Shown: positions 13,601-28,600, counted from the stretch's first letter. The stretch: 64,000 nucleotides of DNA from Pycnopodia helianthoides (GCA_032158295.1 CM063249.1:9687195-9751194), one strand, 5' to 3'. Numbers and translations are program-made. Notes: generated by a model not told the origin, from the letters alone.

Positions 13601-16600
13601 ACGGGTTAGTTTTATTGTGTATATCTACATTTATATAGGATTAAAACAATCGGAACTGTTCCAAAAACCAAATGTACACTTTGCCTTTATGCAAATTTTG
13701 AAGAAGACAGTTCCTGCTCCCTAAAAAGTAGATTAGGTAAACTGTAGAAACATAAGGTAGCTAAGTAAATGTATACTTTGCAATGGGACAAAATATGTGT
13801 GATATATCCAGTTCACTTTTTCCCTTTCTCCATTAGCGCTGTAGACTCTGTACTTTCCATGCCCTGTTGTTTTCCATCTTCTTTTTCATGTGTAGTTTTA
13901 GATTCACATATGTTTTAACTGATGTACAGGTAAATGTATGGGCATAGACAGTCATTTAATGTCATATATAGAATCATTCCTCGAGGCTTAACCACTAGGC
14001 GTTGTAGGGTGTTTCGCACGAATCAATCAAAGTAAATGTCTTTGCTTGGAGAGGGCTCCAAGCCAAACAGTGTTTCAAAAATCGCCCTAGACTTATTGCA
14101 GGCTTCAAAACAGGTTTTCACTAAACCAGACGCTTCACTTGTTTGCTATACTTTGTATTGTGTAAGTCACTGCTGGTTTTATGCCTCTCAGCATACATGT
14201 AGGAATTAGGCAATGATGAATCAAAAATTGCAAACTCCAGCCCACTCCTCCCTTCCCCAAAGACAAATTCAAAACAAGTTTGTTTCCTTAGTCATGACCT
14301 AGAATCTTTCTCCAGGGAGTACCTCCAAGGTGAGTAACCCTAGGTCATCATCCGCCAGCCATCCTTGCAAAGAGGAGAGGAAAAGAAGAAGAAAAAAAAA
14401 ACAGAAAAAAACCTCGCACTCTACCTCCACATTGTTGACAAAATTGATTCTTAACACGTCGTCCTCGGACACGCTCAAAGAACATTCCGGCCCCGGCGCA
14501 ATGTTTTGACAAGGATCTCTAAAGGACGATAGTGCATTTAGGCTCTTGACTAGACAGCACTACCTCATGCCTAGCATTCCAGGGAACATCTCTTATCTAT
14601 TTTCTCTCATCTACGTATTTTTTTTTTTTATTATCCATTTGAATGGTGAAGCATACCTATGCCTCACACCCTCCCTGCTTTCCTGAACAGACATTTTTTT
14701 AGCAAACATTGATGGAACGAAGTAGAAGCGTTAACAGCATATGAAGTGTACTTCAGTGTGAGTTTGTCCCTGTCATTGTTGTAGCGCAGATCCCGGGCCC
14801 AATTCTCCTCCGGGCGATCGTGTAGCCAAACAATTCAGCATCGGGGAGAATATCTACATGTCACAACCGACTCCGGAGTTTTTCCCTGATGCAAATTTAG
14901 ATATACTGCTTGTCGGCACTAACTACAAATTAATTTCGGTGAAAATGAATGAATGCTGGGTCTAAACATGTGCTAATGGCAGCTGATGCTGCAGTTATTA
15001 AAGGAGCCATCAGTAAATAATGTAACATTCAGTGGGATGATGGAACAGGGGAGTACCTGTATACATCTACACGTTCCTTAATGATAACACTATTTCATTA
15101 ATGTTATTTTGTGCGTGGATTTATTAGAATTGACGTAAACGAAAAGGGGTAAAGAGAAGAAGAAATTACTAAACAACAGTAATTATGGGCGTACTGCTCT
15201 TTGTGTTAGTGTACTAAGCCGTTAAGCAGATAGTGTAGCTGAGCAAGCTTAAGTAGATTTGAGGGTATGACTTGGTACAAAATGTGATTGATGTCATCTT
15301 GGCCTGTAAGCTGCATGCATCATGTGCTATGCTACATTTGTCTTGTGCACACCTACATGCACTTAGCTGCATGAAATTCTCCGCTGGCTTACATGTACAA
15401 CATGTCCATTACGCCTGAAAGCAAAATCAGACACTTTGCCCTTTTTGTTTTTCTGGGTGAGGCAACTTTGAAAATGGAACGGGAACACTTCAACCAAAAT
15501 GCTATGTGATCATCTCAGAAAATCTCAGACAATGCCCCCTTCCATCTAACAAAGCACTATAGCAACTTCACATTTGATTGATATCTCCCATGGTTTCTTC
15601 CAACGTCATCTATCATGTATAATGCTCATTTAAATTTCTCTCTGTGGATTAATAAAGTTTTATTCCTCGATCTATCTCTCTATCATTTTTTCTTTTAGAC
15701 AGCATTATTGTTCAGGTCATTTTGTTGTACATACATTTACACTTGTACAGATGAAAGACCTGTTGAGTATGATTCAATAAATGATCAGAATTTGAAGGCA
15801 ATATTGATCAAAATCTAAAAGATTTCTTACATTGTATACAGAGTTTATTCTCAAGCAACAATGTTTATTGGTTATTTACATGATTTGATGCTATGCTTAC
15901 TTTGCTGTTTTGTATGGAACTTGGGACATCAACAACAAAATAACAATATAAAGACTTTATTATAATTAAGTTGATTTTAAAGTTCTTATTTGTGAGGTTT
16001 GGATTTCTGTGTTGTTTGCTCGCAGCTGATGCAGGACGCAGCAGAAAAGCGTCGAGCTCTGGAACGAGAATATGACCAGGCTATCAGAGAGCTTAGGGAC
16101 AAGCAGGAAGAGATCAGGAAGCTGCAACAGGTTTGTTACTCATTATTACTCACTTTAATACTCAATATTCCAACACTCAAAACGCTCTTATTTAGATTAG
16201 AAAGAGCCTAGGGACAAGGAAGAGAGACAAGTACATATAAGCTGCCATAGGGTTGTGATTACTCATTCAAATTTTCAATACCCACACATTCAAATACTTG
16301 ATATCCAAACACTCAAATACTCAATACCCAAACACTACAAATGCTCAATACCCAAACACTACAAATGCTCAATACCCAAACACTACAAATACTCAATACC
16401 CAAACACTCAAATGCTCAATACCCAAACACTCAAATTTTCAATACCCAAACACTCAAATACTCGATACCCAAACACTCAAATATTTGATACCCAAACACT
16501 CAAATACTCGATACTAAACACTCAAATACTCATACCAAACACTCAATACTCGATACCCAAACACTCAAATACTCAATACCCAAACACTCAAATACTCAAT

Positions 16601-19600
16601 ACCCAAACACTCAAATACTCAATACCAAAACACTCAAATACTCAATACCAAAACACTCAAATACTCAATACCAAAACACTACAAATACTCAATACCAAAA
16701 CACTACAAATACTCAATACCAAAACACTCAAATACTCAATACCAAAACACTCAAATACTCAATACCAAAACACTCAAATACTCAATACCAAAACACTCAA
16801 ATACTCAATACCCAAACACTACAAATACTCAATACCAAAACTACAATACATACAAACACTCAATACTCAATACCCAAACACTACAAATATTCAATACCCA
16901 AACACTCAAATACTCATATACTCAAATACTTTTAGTTTAAAGTAGTTCATGGCCATGAAAACTATGTTGTTGGGAATGTAATACCATGGAGGTAGAAATT
17001 AATATACTAAGTGATGATAAACAATATGAAAGTAAAATCAATTGAACAAAATAATGAAGAAAACCTGAGAATAAGACTTGACCTCTGTTACTTGTTAAAG
17101 ATTAAGAATTTTGCCCAACTGGCATACATGTTGTCATTAAACCTATGTGATGGATGCATATGTTTTTTTTAAAGAATTTTGTATTAGTATAATTTGAAGA
17201 GAAGATTTGATTCAATAGAAAAATATAGTCTTCGTTCGAGTTGTTTTCGCGTTTGATATGCGCGAGACTTGCACTGTCTATTACATTCCACTGCAAAAAT
17301 ATCCCCACATGATGTACTTGAAGATGTACAATGCAAATACTTTTGTTGAGCCAAACATTCCCATTTGTTCTAGGGAAATTCTTAAAGGGGTCTGAGCTTA
17401 ATTACTTTAGGCAATATTTAGATTTTCCTCGTCCACTTGCAAGTACAAGAGTACGATGCATTGCATCTTTAAAGTGCATGGTAACACTTTAAAGTTGCAT
17501 GTATATTTACACGTTTCCATGTTCAAATCAAAGGCTATGACATTTGTTTACTTTGACACAAATCTAGCCGGCATTGAAATAATTTAAACTGTAAATAAAA
17601 TCAAGGAAATCTTCACTGTCGATTGAAACAAAACATCCAGTCTTTTTAATTCTAGGCACGTCATCTTTACCATCCACCATTTTTGTACCCGAGGAGAATA
17701 AAACAAAATAATAAAAAACGCCGAACGGAAATGACAAAAAATGAGAATATTTCCCCCTCCGACATAATTAAACATCACGGTGTGACAGATTGATTGGTGT
17801 GTAGCCGGGAGGTGGATCTCTACGCTATAAAAGAAGAGTCTTTCAGCCAACAATGTATCAATGTTGCAATTTACTCTCAAACTCGTACTTGCCGCATCAG
17901 CTGTAAAAACCAATTTATTCTCAAGTTAGTTCTTAAACCCTCAACTCGGAGTATTGTCTCCTGTGAATACTTTATTTTGTATGGGGTTTTCAATTCTTGA
18001 AGAACGGGGTTTGGAGATTCTACTGTAGAATGATTTTTCTTTCAGGCTGGCCACCTTTAGGGTCTGGTTTCTGTATGGCCTACTTGATCACGTCTGTCGG
18101 CAGATTTGTTTCTGGGGATAGTGTTTCTCTTTCTTTTTTTGATTAAAATGTAATTAAAGGAACGCTGTATGCAAAGTGCTGTATTATGTTGTGCTTGAAT
18201 CTCTGTCAGGGTTGGCTCCTGAACTGCCAGCAGCCTAGCCAACTCCCCAGCCCCCCTGGAAAAAATCAATCAATCAATCAATCAATAATCAATAAATAAA
18301 CAAAATATAAAGAAATAACAAGAAAATGAATGAATGAATCAATCAGTCAATAAAAAATAAATAAACAAAAGTTTAACAATAAATTTATAAATATATAAAA
18401 AATAAAATAAAATAATTCCCTCTCACCAGCAGTTGACAATAATTGCTGCATACAAATCTGTAACATCTCCATGTTTTTTTCTCAGAACTGAGAGAAAATA
18501 AATTGGATGTCATATTGCCGGCAGAATAATGTGTAGAAATCAATCCGAACTGATGTAATCTCTTTTGGTGGAATTCATTTGTCTGACAGGAGCAGCAGGT
18601 GGCCAAACGGGACCATCATGACTCCGTGTCCCGCCTCGCAGCCAAAGTCAAAGATCTGGAGCGCAAATGTGACGAGCAGAGCAGCAACTTCAGCCGTCTC
18701 TCCAACGAACTCCTCGCCCTCCGCAATGAAGCAGGCAGCCAACTCTTTACAATGACGACCGCGGCGCCTACCAACTCCAAGGGAAGACCCGAGACGGGCG
18801 GGGCTGCGTCCTCGCCCAGGAAAGGGGTCCTAAACGGGGGCGGGGATAAGGAGGACTGGAGGAAGATTGCTGAAGAAGCGGCTGTTACCCGAACATTATC
18901 GTCAACAGAAGTGCAGAGGTTGGGGATGGAGCCAAAAGGTAAGGATGTTTAAGCCATGATATAACCATCAAATCATGAAACTGTTTGGTGTATATTTCTT
19001 GGAGAGTGTTTCTGCCGAATGATCCCCAATGCATGAATCAATCTTACAGGTGCACATGCTGTATATATTAAAACCCATCATGAAAACCTCCTGCTGTTAT
19101 GAAGTAGTGTCTAGATTCTTAGTGTGAGTTTCCCTATAAGATGACAGGTGATAAAAAAATGTCCAACAATGTTAAAGTAACAGAGATGTACATATGTGGC
19201 GTGTCGTGGCCGAGCGGTCAGTGCATCAGACTCAAGTTCTGATGGCTGAACCATCGGAGTGTGGGTTCACTTGCAATGTCCTTGCAATGCACCACTTAAC
19301 CATGATTGCTTCTCTTAACTCAGGTGTATAAATGGGAACCTGAGAGGGCTGAAACAGTTGTGTGTTGGCTTAACCCCAGCATTAACTTAAGCAGCTTTGG
19401 CTTGTACCGTGTATGCTCCCCAGGGAGTTAAGAAAGTTTGAAGAATGGTCTAAGTATGCCAGATAAGGAGGGATAATAATGTTGTACATCACCTTGATCT
19501 AGCTATCTGGATATGGACGCTATATAAGAACCAGTTATTATTAGTATCTGTTACTTTCACTGTGATTGACAATTTATCATACTACTATCCCCTATCCAAC

Positions 19601-22600
19601 CAGTCCTGGTAAAAATCCATACAAGTTATAAGTTGTAAATTAAATTTCTTGGAAAATAGAGGAATTGATTAGAGGTCACTTAATATAATGCAAAATAAAT
19701 TTAGTTCCATAATAACCTTCTAGAACTCCTCTTTTGAACATTGGACTGCGATGATATTGGTATGCTTGGCTCGATCATTGCCACTTTGTGTACATCATTG
19801 GTTTGGCATTGCAGATATTTCTTTTTCAAACTTAACTCCTCGGGTCGGTATTTTAAAAATAATTCCATGCCCACTGGCAGTATTATTTTTCATAACTTTT
19901 TGGAATTTGAGTAATCGTTTTCCTTTGAAAATATCATTCAAATTGACAAAGGAAAGACAACAAAGGTTCTCACAATAAGCACCGGGATTTAATGTTGTCT
20001 TGTGAGAAAGTATGAGTAGGCACTCACTGTGATTTGCAGAACCTCGGCCGTAAGCCATGGCCGATAATCAGCCATGGTATGCTGGAATCTCAGAATGCTT
20101 GGACTTACCTCCCATTGAGCCAAGTACAATGATAAACAATAGTGACAGCCCGCTTCATTCTTGAACGCCACTTTTTTTACAACAGGACAATGGTCTGGAA
20201 ATGGAGATTACTTAATAACCCGGAAAAATAGGATAATACCAGCATGATTGCTGGTACCCTCTGTCCCTCTTTGTACCGGTGAAACAAAGCATAGCACAGG
20301 AGGTGCATGCCTGTGATGCTAACAATTTTGGCAGAAAAATTTGGTGGATATATACGTCATCCAACGTGAGGTGGTTAAGATAATCAAGGGGAAAGATTTG
20401 TGAGGATTGGGAAAATTTTTGGTTGTGATACTAAAGATGAAACTAAAAATGAAAAACTCTCCTTGTGGTGACCTCTCCTTAATACTCAGATGACCCTTTA
20501 TCAGAATATGACATCATTTTATCAGAGGAAGCTTCCTATTGGCTGGCTTCTGAACTTACGCACCCTCTCTCTGACAAGGACTTGTCACCCCTGCCTTCTG
20601 AAATAGAACAGTCCTGGTGTCCACACAGAGGTAGCTTCCTATGTTTTCACGCTGTTGACAAACTGCACAAGTTTTGCACAGATCAGAGCGGATTCATAAA
20701 ATGAGCCAATCAAACAGGTTCTGGGAAAGCACTTAACATACAGCACTTTGATACTATGTTGGTGAAGGGAAAAAACTAAAACTATTGTTCTTATCACTGA
20801 CGCAAGTTTTAAATCATGCTCTTTTTGTGTCTCCTTAATTGCACCTTTTGAAACTGTCTCCTCTTTTATATTCTGTCTCCCAACCATCCTTCCATCAATC
20901 AGTCTTGCCATGAGGTACATGTATGTTCTTTGAAATAACATCTCCCTTTTAGCCATTAAAAAATGTTTCTATACTTATTTTTTTCAATAATGTTGGACAA
21001 GCTGTGAAAAGGAAGCTAATATTGAAAAGAGCAACGTTGTTTTTTTCCCCCCCTTAAACTCAGAGAAGACCTACGGGCTAGGACGTAAATCTATAATATC
21101 ATTGAATCCATGTAAAGAGTCCATTGTATTCAATTCCCAAACTGCGCTCATCTCACACTGGGGGGTAATAGAAAGTAGACTTTAAAAAAAGCCCTCGCCA
21201 CAAATCCCAGACAAACGGCAGCTCACATTAATTTCAATTTAGAAACACTCTTACAGATGTGCTAGGAGCTATCAAACTCTACCTTCCTTGGCTGCACAGT
21301 ATAGGTGAAAAGGGCTTTCTTTTCCTTCCTCCTCTTCTTTACAGTTGAGTTGCATGACTTGGTTGTGTTTAAGGAAGAGGAAATCCCGCAGGCAAACTTC
21401 TTGTCAGTCAGTAAGAGAAAAAGAAACTTGAAATAGCAACACCGACCCCCCCCCCCTTCTCCTGCCACCAAACTCCGAAGTGGAAACATTTCTTACTGAA
21501 TTGCCTCCCCGAGGATAAAAAGGCATCCATTTAACCATCGGACTCTAGGCCAACAAACAATGTATCTCTAATATTGTAATTGTGTGTGGTCCCCCCCACC
21601 TGAAAAAAAAAAAAAAAGAAAAAGAAAAGAAAAGTTTGTGCTTGTGGCTAGAATGCAAGCTTGGTTACACTTTATATTAAAAGTTGATGGAAGGAATATG
21701 CCAGTGTGAAGATTTCTTCATCCTACAATAAATCTGAAACTAGGTATGTTTCAAGTGCATTCTAAGAACAAAATTCAAAACAAATTGACAAGTAATCTTT
21801 TCTATTTTTGTATTGCTCTCTTCGTGTTTATTCTTCACCTGTACATTCTAGACTTATGTATATTTTTTTTTCTTCGAATCACTTTGATGATACTTCAGGT
21901 TGTTGTTGTTTTTTTAAATTTTTTTATTACATTTTTATTACACACTTTCAGTTTCCATGAATCACATCACAGGTTAAATACAGTTAACTTTATAGTTAGA
22001 TACATGTACATGTACATCTGAGTTTCCTGAAAAACTTTATATTCTATTACTTATAGATTATAGTAGCAACAAGGATGATACACAGAAAGAAAATAAAAGT
22101 ATATACATTGAAATATTTCCTACTCCACGTATAATTATACATTGGGTATGGGAACTCTATGATTGAGGGGACAGAGGGGTTGATTTGCCTGAAATTTTAC
22201 ACGATAAAAAGTCTTTTTTGCTTTCTCTGTCCAATTTGTTTTCTTTTTGCTGTGCCTGAATTTTCTTTACCGCTTTTCCTGAATTTGGGAAGTTTCCAAC
22301 ACCCCCCTCATACGCCTATATATAATAATAATAACTTTTGATTTATATAGCGCATAATGATTAATACTTAAATTCTCTATGTGCTTTACATTAAAGAGTA
22401 TGATTTACAATCTACATCAACATATATAAGAGGACAAATAACACCACTACATGCACACCGATATATCAAAACAAGAATTGGTTTGGGGTTGAACAAAGAC
22501 AAATTTACTATAGCGGGATTTGAACCAACGACCTCCAGATTAACGTACCAGCGCTCTACCAACTGAGCTATCTAGCCCTATGTTGGCAGTCTCCCTTTGT

Positions 22601-25600
22601 TCGGGGGTGCCAGTCAGAAGTCATGCAACCGTTAACAACCCCGAACAAAGATATTGACAAAATAGGGAGACCCCCAACATAGGGCGAGATAGCTCAGTTG
22701 GTAGAGCGCCGGTACATTAATCTGGAGGTCGTTGGTTCAAATCCCGCTCTAGTCAATTTTTCTTTGTTCTACTCCAAACCATTTGAAATTTACCCAGTCA
22801 GTTTCCCTTGTGGTTCATTACTTGACAAAACAGGAATTATTACACTACTGTAAGAAAAGGTGTGTCTTTAAGGCTTTCTTAAAATCATAAAGGGAAGATG
22901 TATTGTAAAGCTCTTATATGTTTGTGTGTAAAATGCATCAAACTTTGGTAAAGCAGACAATGCATGTTTGTAGAAATTCTAACCTCATTATCTTTTGTTA
23001 TGTACACATTTATTCAGTTATAGCTGCATTTAAGTTGAATTTCTCATGAACTAGTTCCAGTGTAAGAGAAACACGTTGTCACGGTATAGCTTGAAACACA
23101 TTTTGATTTCTGATTTCTCACCGAGACAGGAACCACAGCTCTACAACACATTTCCAGAGTAATGTGTTTTTTAACTCGTTGACAACGGGCTTTCTATTCC
23201 GTGTGATTAATCAAAGCGTGACAGTTATGATTTGTTAATGGCAGGCACAGCGCCCCAGTCTGCTTCTTCGCAGATTGCCAGAACAATCATTAACGAGATG
23301 AGGGATCTTGTCTTTAATCAAATTTTGGATGATATGAACACAAGTGATTGCAGGGTCTCTGGTGTTGTTTTCTTGTAGTGGAAAACTTTTACAACAAAAT
23401 AGGCAATGACCAGTTGTAGTTAGGTTAAAGTGTGCATCTGTGTGGGGTTTATTGTCATGATGGAATTGTATCTGCAGCTAGTTTTATTGACTTTATTACA
23501 CATCCAACAGCGAAGGCATCAAGAACAAGATGACTAAGAGAGATAAAGAAATGTTCAGATAGGAAACCTAATCCACATGCATTGCTCCAGTCATGGGTGG
23601 GATTCGAACTAGGGTCCACACGGGTGAAAGGCAAGGAAGAAACCTGATGCCCCAATGCGGTTAGAGAAATTGAGTTACAAGATTTTGAGCTTTGTATCTG
23701 CATCGCATGGCTGAATAGTCAGAGGTTCTTCTTAGGTGAAGTAATAGCTCTGAAAACTGCCAAGAACATGTAGGCCCTAGCTTGGTATGTTTGAGATGGA
23801 AATTTAGTTATTATTTCAAGTTCAACACCATATAACTTCTGTCTCTTCACATTGATGTAACAGTCTTTTCTAAGTAGAAGAGCTGCCTCAGAGAGGATAC
23901 AGTTAGTTATAGGATTTGACAACCTCGTTCCCAAGGGTGATCGTTTTTTTTCCCCAGAATGCACTGCTCGTACAGAACCCCTGGCATTGGTTAAATAAAA
24001 AGGTGCCAGTATGTGGCACATTTTAATTAGGCCTGTGGCAGATCCACTCAATGCGCGCGCTCAAGTGGGGTAGCCGCAAAAGAGGCATCAAGTCATAGAG
24101 CAACTGGTCCCCTCTCATTCTCCTTTGATCTTGTGACATGTCTAACTGCATGCAGTTTAGGATGACCGTGTAAAAACTTGATTAATTATTTTTTGAATTG
24201 CGCAAAAAATACTTGCATTTTGACACGCGCATACTAAGCGTCCCACAAAAGCCATACAAGTGCTTGAAAGTTTTTAAACAGGCGTGCGTGCAAAGCAGTC
24301 ACTTTGGGGAGTCAATCAGCCTTTGTTTTTCAGCACATCCCCACCAGGTGGTATCGATTTGCTACAAGAGGTATCGTTACATCACGCTGCCCCATGGTAG
24401 CGAAGCTGAGGATTTGAGGGCTGTGCATACATGTAGTTCTGAATGGCTATGAGGCCTTCTAGAAAGAACTTGTGGATTTGGGAAGACCCAGTACTTTTAT
24501 TTCCAACATTTGATCTATTGTAAACAAAAGCTATTTGATCGGACCGGGTCCTTTCCTTTGCTTGGGGCTAAGCTTCGTAAATGTTTTTAACAGTCTTGAA
24601 CTGGTGAAGAGAGTGCTATGGGGAGGTGAGCGGTTGGCTGCACCGCCCACTTTTTAAAACCATTTTATCGTGTGTTTGATGCTGATGGCACCAACTCAAC
24701 TATGCAAGTTCAGAAGTTGCTGTCAGTACATGATTGGCCAGTATGTAAGTCTTTTCATAAAAACCCTAATGTGTGGCGGTCTTTTTGGGGGTCTCAAGTG
24801 GGGTAAACCACAGCGGAAGTACACTGTTTACTTCTCCCTTATTTCATTCCCATAGGCTTTAAAACCATGCTTTTTACCCCAGCATACAGAAAACATGTTG
24901 CATGCAAACATCAGGTTTTTTTCCCCCCAAGTTCTGTTGTTTGCTGGTGGCCCCGGAGAGACCATGGTGATGAATTTTTCTCCATTTCAGCCCGCTAGTG
25001 CCTGGTGGATTCCCTGAAGGGATGCAAAATGCTACAGGGCTAAGGAGGTAAAAGGTGTCAAGTTACCCCCTGAGAAGCTTGCTAATTGAGACTTGTCTAC
25101 ATAGAGTTCTTAATGGCTGCTGGACGGGGGTCTTGCCGCCTTGCTGGCATTTCCTTAGATCATAAACACCCAAGCTGCCAGTAACCGAGGGGTACTGTAA
25201 GGAATTACTCTACTTCGGCATCTCTTTTAAGTCCCACATTCCCTGTGCTTGTCCTACCCTTGTTGTCAAAACCTTGTTGACCAAAATACCAGGAACGCCC
25301 GATCGATAAATGGTGAAAGATACAAAAGCTGCAAGGATTTTAAAACATGAAACTGAAAGTCTCTCTGTACTGTCTTGAATGACATGTTTGCAGTAGACTG
25401 CACTGTCTGAAATATTAATTTTACTTTCCAGTTGTAGAAGGAAAGAGAGAAAAATAGTTGCTGAACGTAGAGAAGTTTTGTTCAGAAGAACCTGGTTTTG
25501 ATAAACTTTGTAATTGTATTGTTTGTGTTGAATTTCCCTGGTCCGTTTTGCTGTGCTGATAAAGTATATTCATCAAACTAAATCAATCAGTCGAAAGTCA

Positions 25601-28600
25601 ATAATTTCTGCCTGTCTGGTCATTGACTTTTGGGCCTTAAGAGTTACCGGAAAGTAAATTTTTTGTCTTGTGTTTTTCAACTTAATAACAACTACCTCAC
25701 TGTGTTATGTCTTACACAAGAACAAATTATGTTCAAATGTTGACTTTGGGTCTGATAAATACCTTTCAACTCTGTTGAGTAATGAAGTAATACTTTGTAT
25801 AAAAGACAACTGAGATTACTTTTTTCTTACATGTCTTGGTGCTTGTTGAAATAAAAACAGTTAAATGCATGTGAAACTGTGTCATAGTGAATCTCATATC
25901 GAATTGGTCTGTAAAAAACTTCTGGTCCAGCAAATATTTTGAGCTACAAGCCCTGTGGTCTCGTGGATTTTCCCCCAAATTTGAGCCCTGATGTTTACAC
26001 CTCAGCTGACGCAAAGTGGTTAAGCAGCTCTATGAAATTGGGCCAAGACCCTATCTTCCATTCTTCTTGCTCTACTGTATTCACAACACGTTATCAGCTC
26101 TCCACGTAACAATCAGAGAGAAAAGTCAATATATTTGGTTCAGAACAACTTTCATCCGTAATTTTTTTCCTGCTACTGCCATAAAATACATGCACCTTAT
26201 TTACAAGAATTTAAGTTTTTTAATGTGATCATTCAGCCTTAAAGAGGACTTGATAAATCAACTGTACACAGACAGAATGCCAAGTTTAAAGGTATTGTAC
26301 ACTTTTGGTAACAGCTCAAAATCAGTGTCCACATTTTGTGTGATTAAACATATGCATGAACAAACAAACCTGTGAAAGTTTGAGCTCAATTGGTCATCGA
26401 GGTCACGAGAAAATAGTGAAAAGAGACCCTATGTGTTTTCTGTTTTTTCAAATTATCGCGTGCGATAATTACTATTGTTTTACTCATTTCTCAGAAACAA
26501 TAGCATTTTAGGCAGAAATATTTTAAGGAACCCTTTCTACCATTACTTTCTTTAAATCATGTAAGTTATGTGTGAATCTGTGAACAGTTCGTTTTTCGAT
26601 CTTACCAATAGTGTACAGGGCCTTTAAACAGTCGAGGACAAGTGAGAAATTATCACCAAGTCTTCAAAGGATCTAGTAGTTTACACGGTACTCTCCAAAT
26701 ATTGAGTGTAGTGAGATCGTCTTGGAAGCGTATTCTCCAGAGTGTTATATGAGTGTGATTTTGAAACAGTCCCAATGTTGATATTCATCAGGGAAACACA
26801 CCTGACTGACTATCGTTCTCCTTTAACTACTTTAATAATACCAAACATTTCTGAAGCGCATAAAACAAAAGGTCTCTATGCGCTGGACAAATAGATTAGG
26901 GGAAACACACTAAAAAGTAAAAGCAGCAAACAGTGTTTAAAAAAAACAATTAAAAGAGTAAATGGAAATAAAAAAATACCGCACAAAATGTTAAAAAAAA
27001 CAACGATATATAACTGCAAAAAATATGACCTAAACTATACCCAGTGAAAAAGCTTTCTTCTATGCAGGCAAATAACAGTGTTGGAAGTAAAACGTGTATG
27101 ACAAAGAGCAAATGCTGGTGAACCAATGAAACTTTTCCTGCGGTTATATTCACTGAAAATAAATAACGTCCAATTAAAGCCTGCATCTAATATGAACAAT
27201 GTGGCTCTGACCCAAAATGAAAACATTTTACTATGAGGACCAATGGAAATACTGGTGCACTTATGAAAAAGCGGGCTTACTGGTCTTATGTTTTTAAGCA
27301 GGAATTGAAAATGGCCATTTGGTCTCTTGGAGGAGCTTTCTTACCATTTATATAAATATAAATATAAACACTGTCCTGAGCCAAATTTGTGTAGAGTTGC
27401 TTTAGCAGAAAATATTGCTTAACAACTTTCTGCTTAGCAAAAATAAGCAGGATACCAGTCACAGATGGTACATGTGACATAGCATTTTGGTTGGTGCAGG
27501 TAACCATATTCTGGTAAGCATAATTTTTCTGTGATTAGCTACTTTTTGTGCTTAAGCAGCTCTATGAAATTGGGCCCAGGATATCCATCTACTCTTCTCA
27601 GCATGCTTTGATTGCTTAGTTCATGTAGACATGTAGAGATCATTCTGTAGCAGCTTGCCACTACCAATATCCTCGCACTCTTGGCATTCATCTTCATCGG
27701 TGAAGTCATCATAAGCATCGGAACAACAAGAGGGAATGGAACGCTCAAACAGAGACGAAACCTCCAGGTTGGAAATCAAGACCTGCCAGTTAGGGATGTG
27801 AAGAGTTAAATCCAATTTTACGAGGGAAGGAAATGGATAAGTGGGGTGGTCATGGATCCTGCCAAATGAAGGTCCTTGGCTAACTAGGGCTGTGCAGCTG
27901 GACTAGGTGTGGCCCCCCAAAAAGCTGGAATAGTCTTAATTTGGGCGTGGATGTGTGGTTTGCCAAGGCGTTCCTGTTAATCACTTTTTAACACATGTAA
28001 CCGGTTAGGAAGTGTAATTTGGGGGCATGACCAGGTAGTTTGACTGCCTGCACAAGGAAACAAGTGGCCCAGCAGTTCACTACCCCCAAATGGTCTCTCA
28101 AAGAACAAGAAAAACAAAAGAAAAAACAAATCTTATTTAGATTGATGAAACAAACAATTTCAAGGTTTAAGTTTATTGCAAGCTATGGTTTGTGAGAATC
28201 CAAGGGTATTGTTGCTTCGAGTGGGGTTTGGACGGATGCAGAAATTGGTATTCTGTACAGTTAGGGCTTCAGTCAGCCTCAATACCATGGGCAGCCTCGC
28301 TACCATGGGCAGCGCATCGTTACGATACCTCTCGTCTCTAACCCCTGGAAGGGAAGTACTAAATAACAATGCTGATTGGCTAACCAGAAGTGACTGCTCT
28401 GAAGGCATGCTAGTCAAAAACTTTCCAATGCTTGTAGGGTGCATGTCGGGCGCTTAGTGCGCGCGTGCCAAAATGCACAATTTTTTTTATGCAATTCACT
28501 TCAAATGAATCATGTCTTTACATGGTCACTCTAAACTGCATACACTTAGACATATCACAAAGTCAAAAAGAATGAGAGGGGACCAGTTGCTCTATGACTT

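Larger units (their letters stand above)
7602..16025 (+). other. RIMBP intron, 8.4 kb
   Basis: It holds a truncated MITE (8341-8640), a tRNA-derived SINE (8712-9125), a TTAA MITE (9673-10031), a SINE part (12316-12610) and a truncated MITE (13400-13690). 10638-11127 has a long minus-strand open frame without clear coding signals. 13740-16025 shows nothing definite beyond A/T runs. Confidence 0.7.
16131..18589 (+). other. RIMBP intron, 2.5 kb
   Basis: It contains the 23-bp minisatellite (16283-16927) and, near 18262-18415, simple ATCA/AATAAA-type repeats. The middle part (16950-18250) is AT-rich with no recognised gene. Confidence 0.75.
18939..20489 (+). other. RIMBP intron, 1.55 kb
   Basis: It contains a tRNA-derived SINE (19196-19545) and one copy of a dispersed ~450-bp repeat (19846-20330). 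Confidence 0.75.

Noticed and set aside
16298..16945. 215-codon open frame reading NTQYPNTQ repeats
   Set aside because: It is a translation of the 23-bp minisatellite, whose lack of G removes most stops. There is no start context or splice support.
22680..22760. Possible functional tRNA gene
   Set aside because: A- and B-box motifs are present, but the anticodon loop lacks the usual U33, the acceptor stem does not pair well, and the unit lies in a palindromic repeat with mutated copies.
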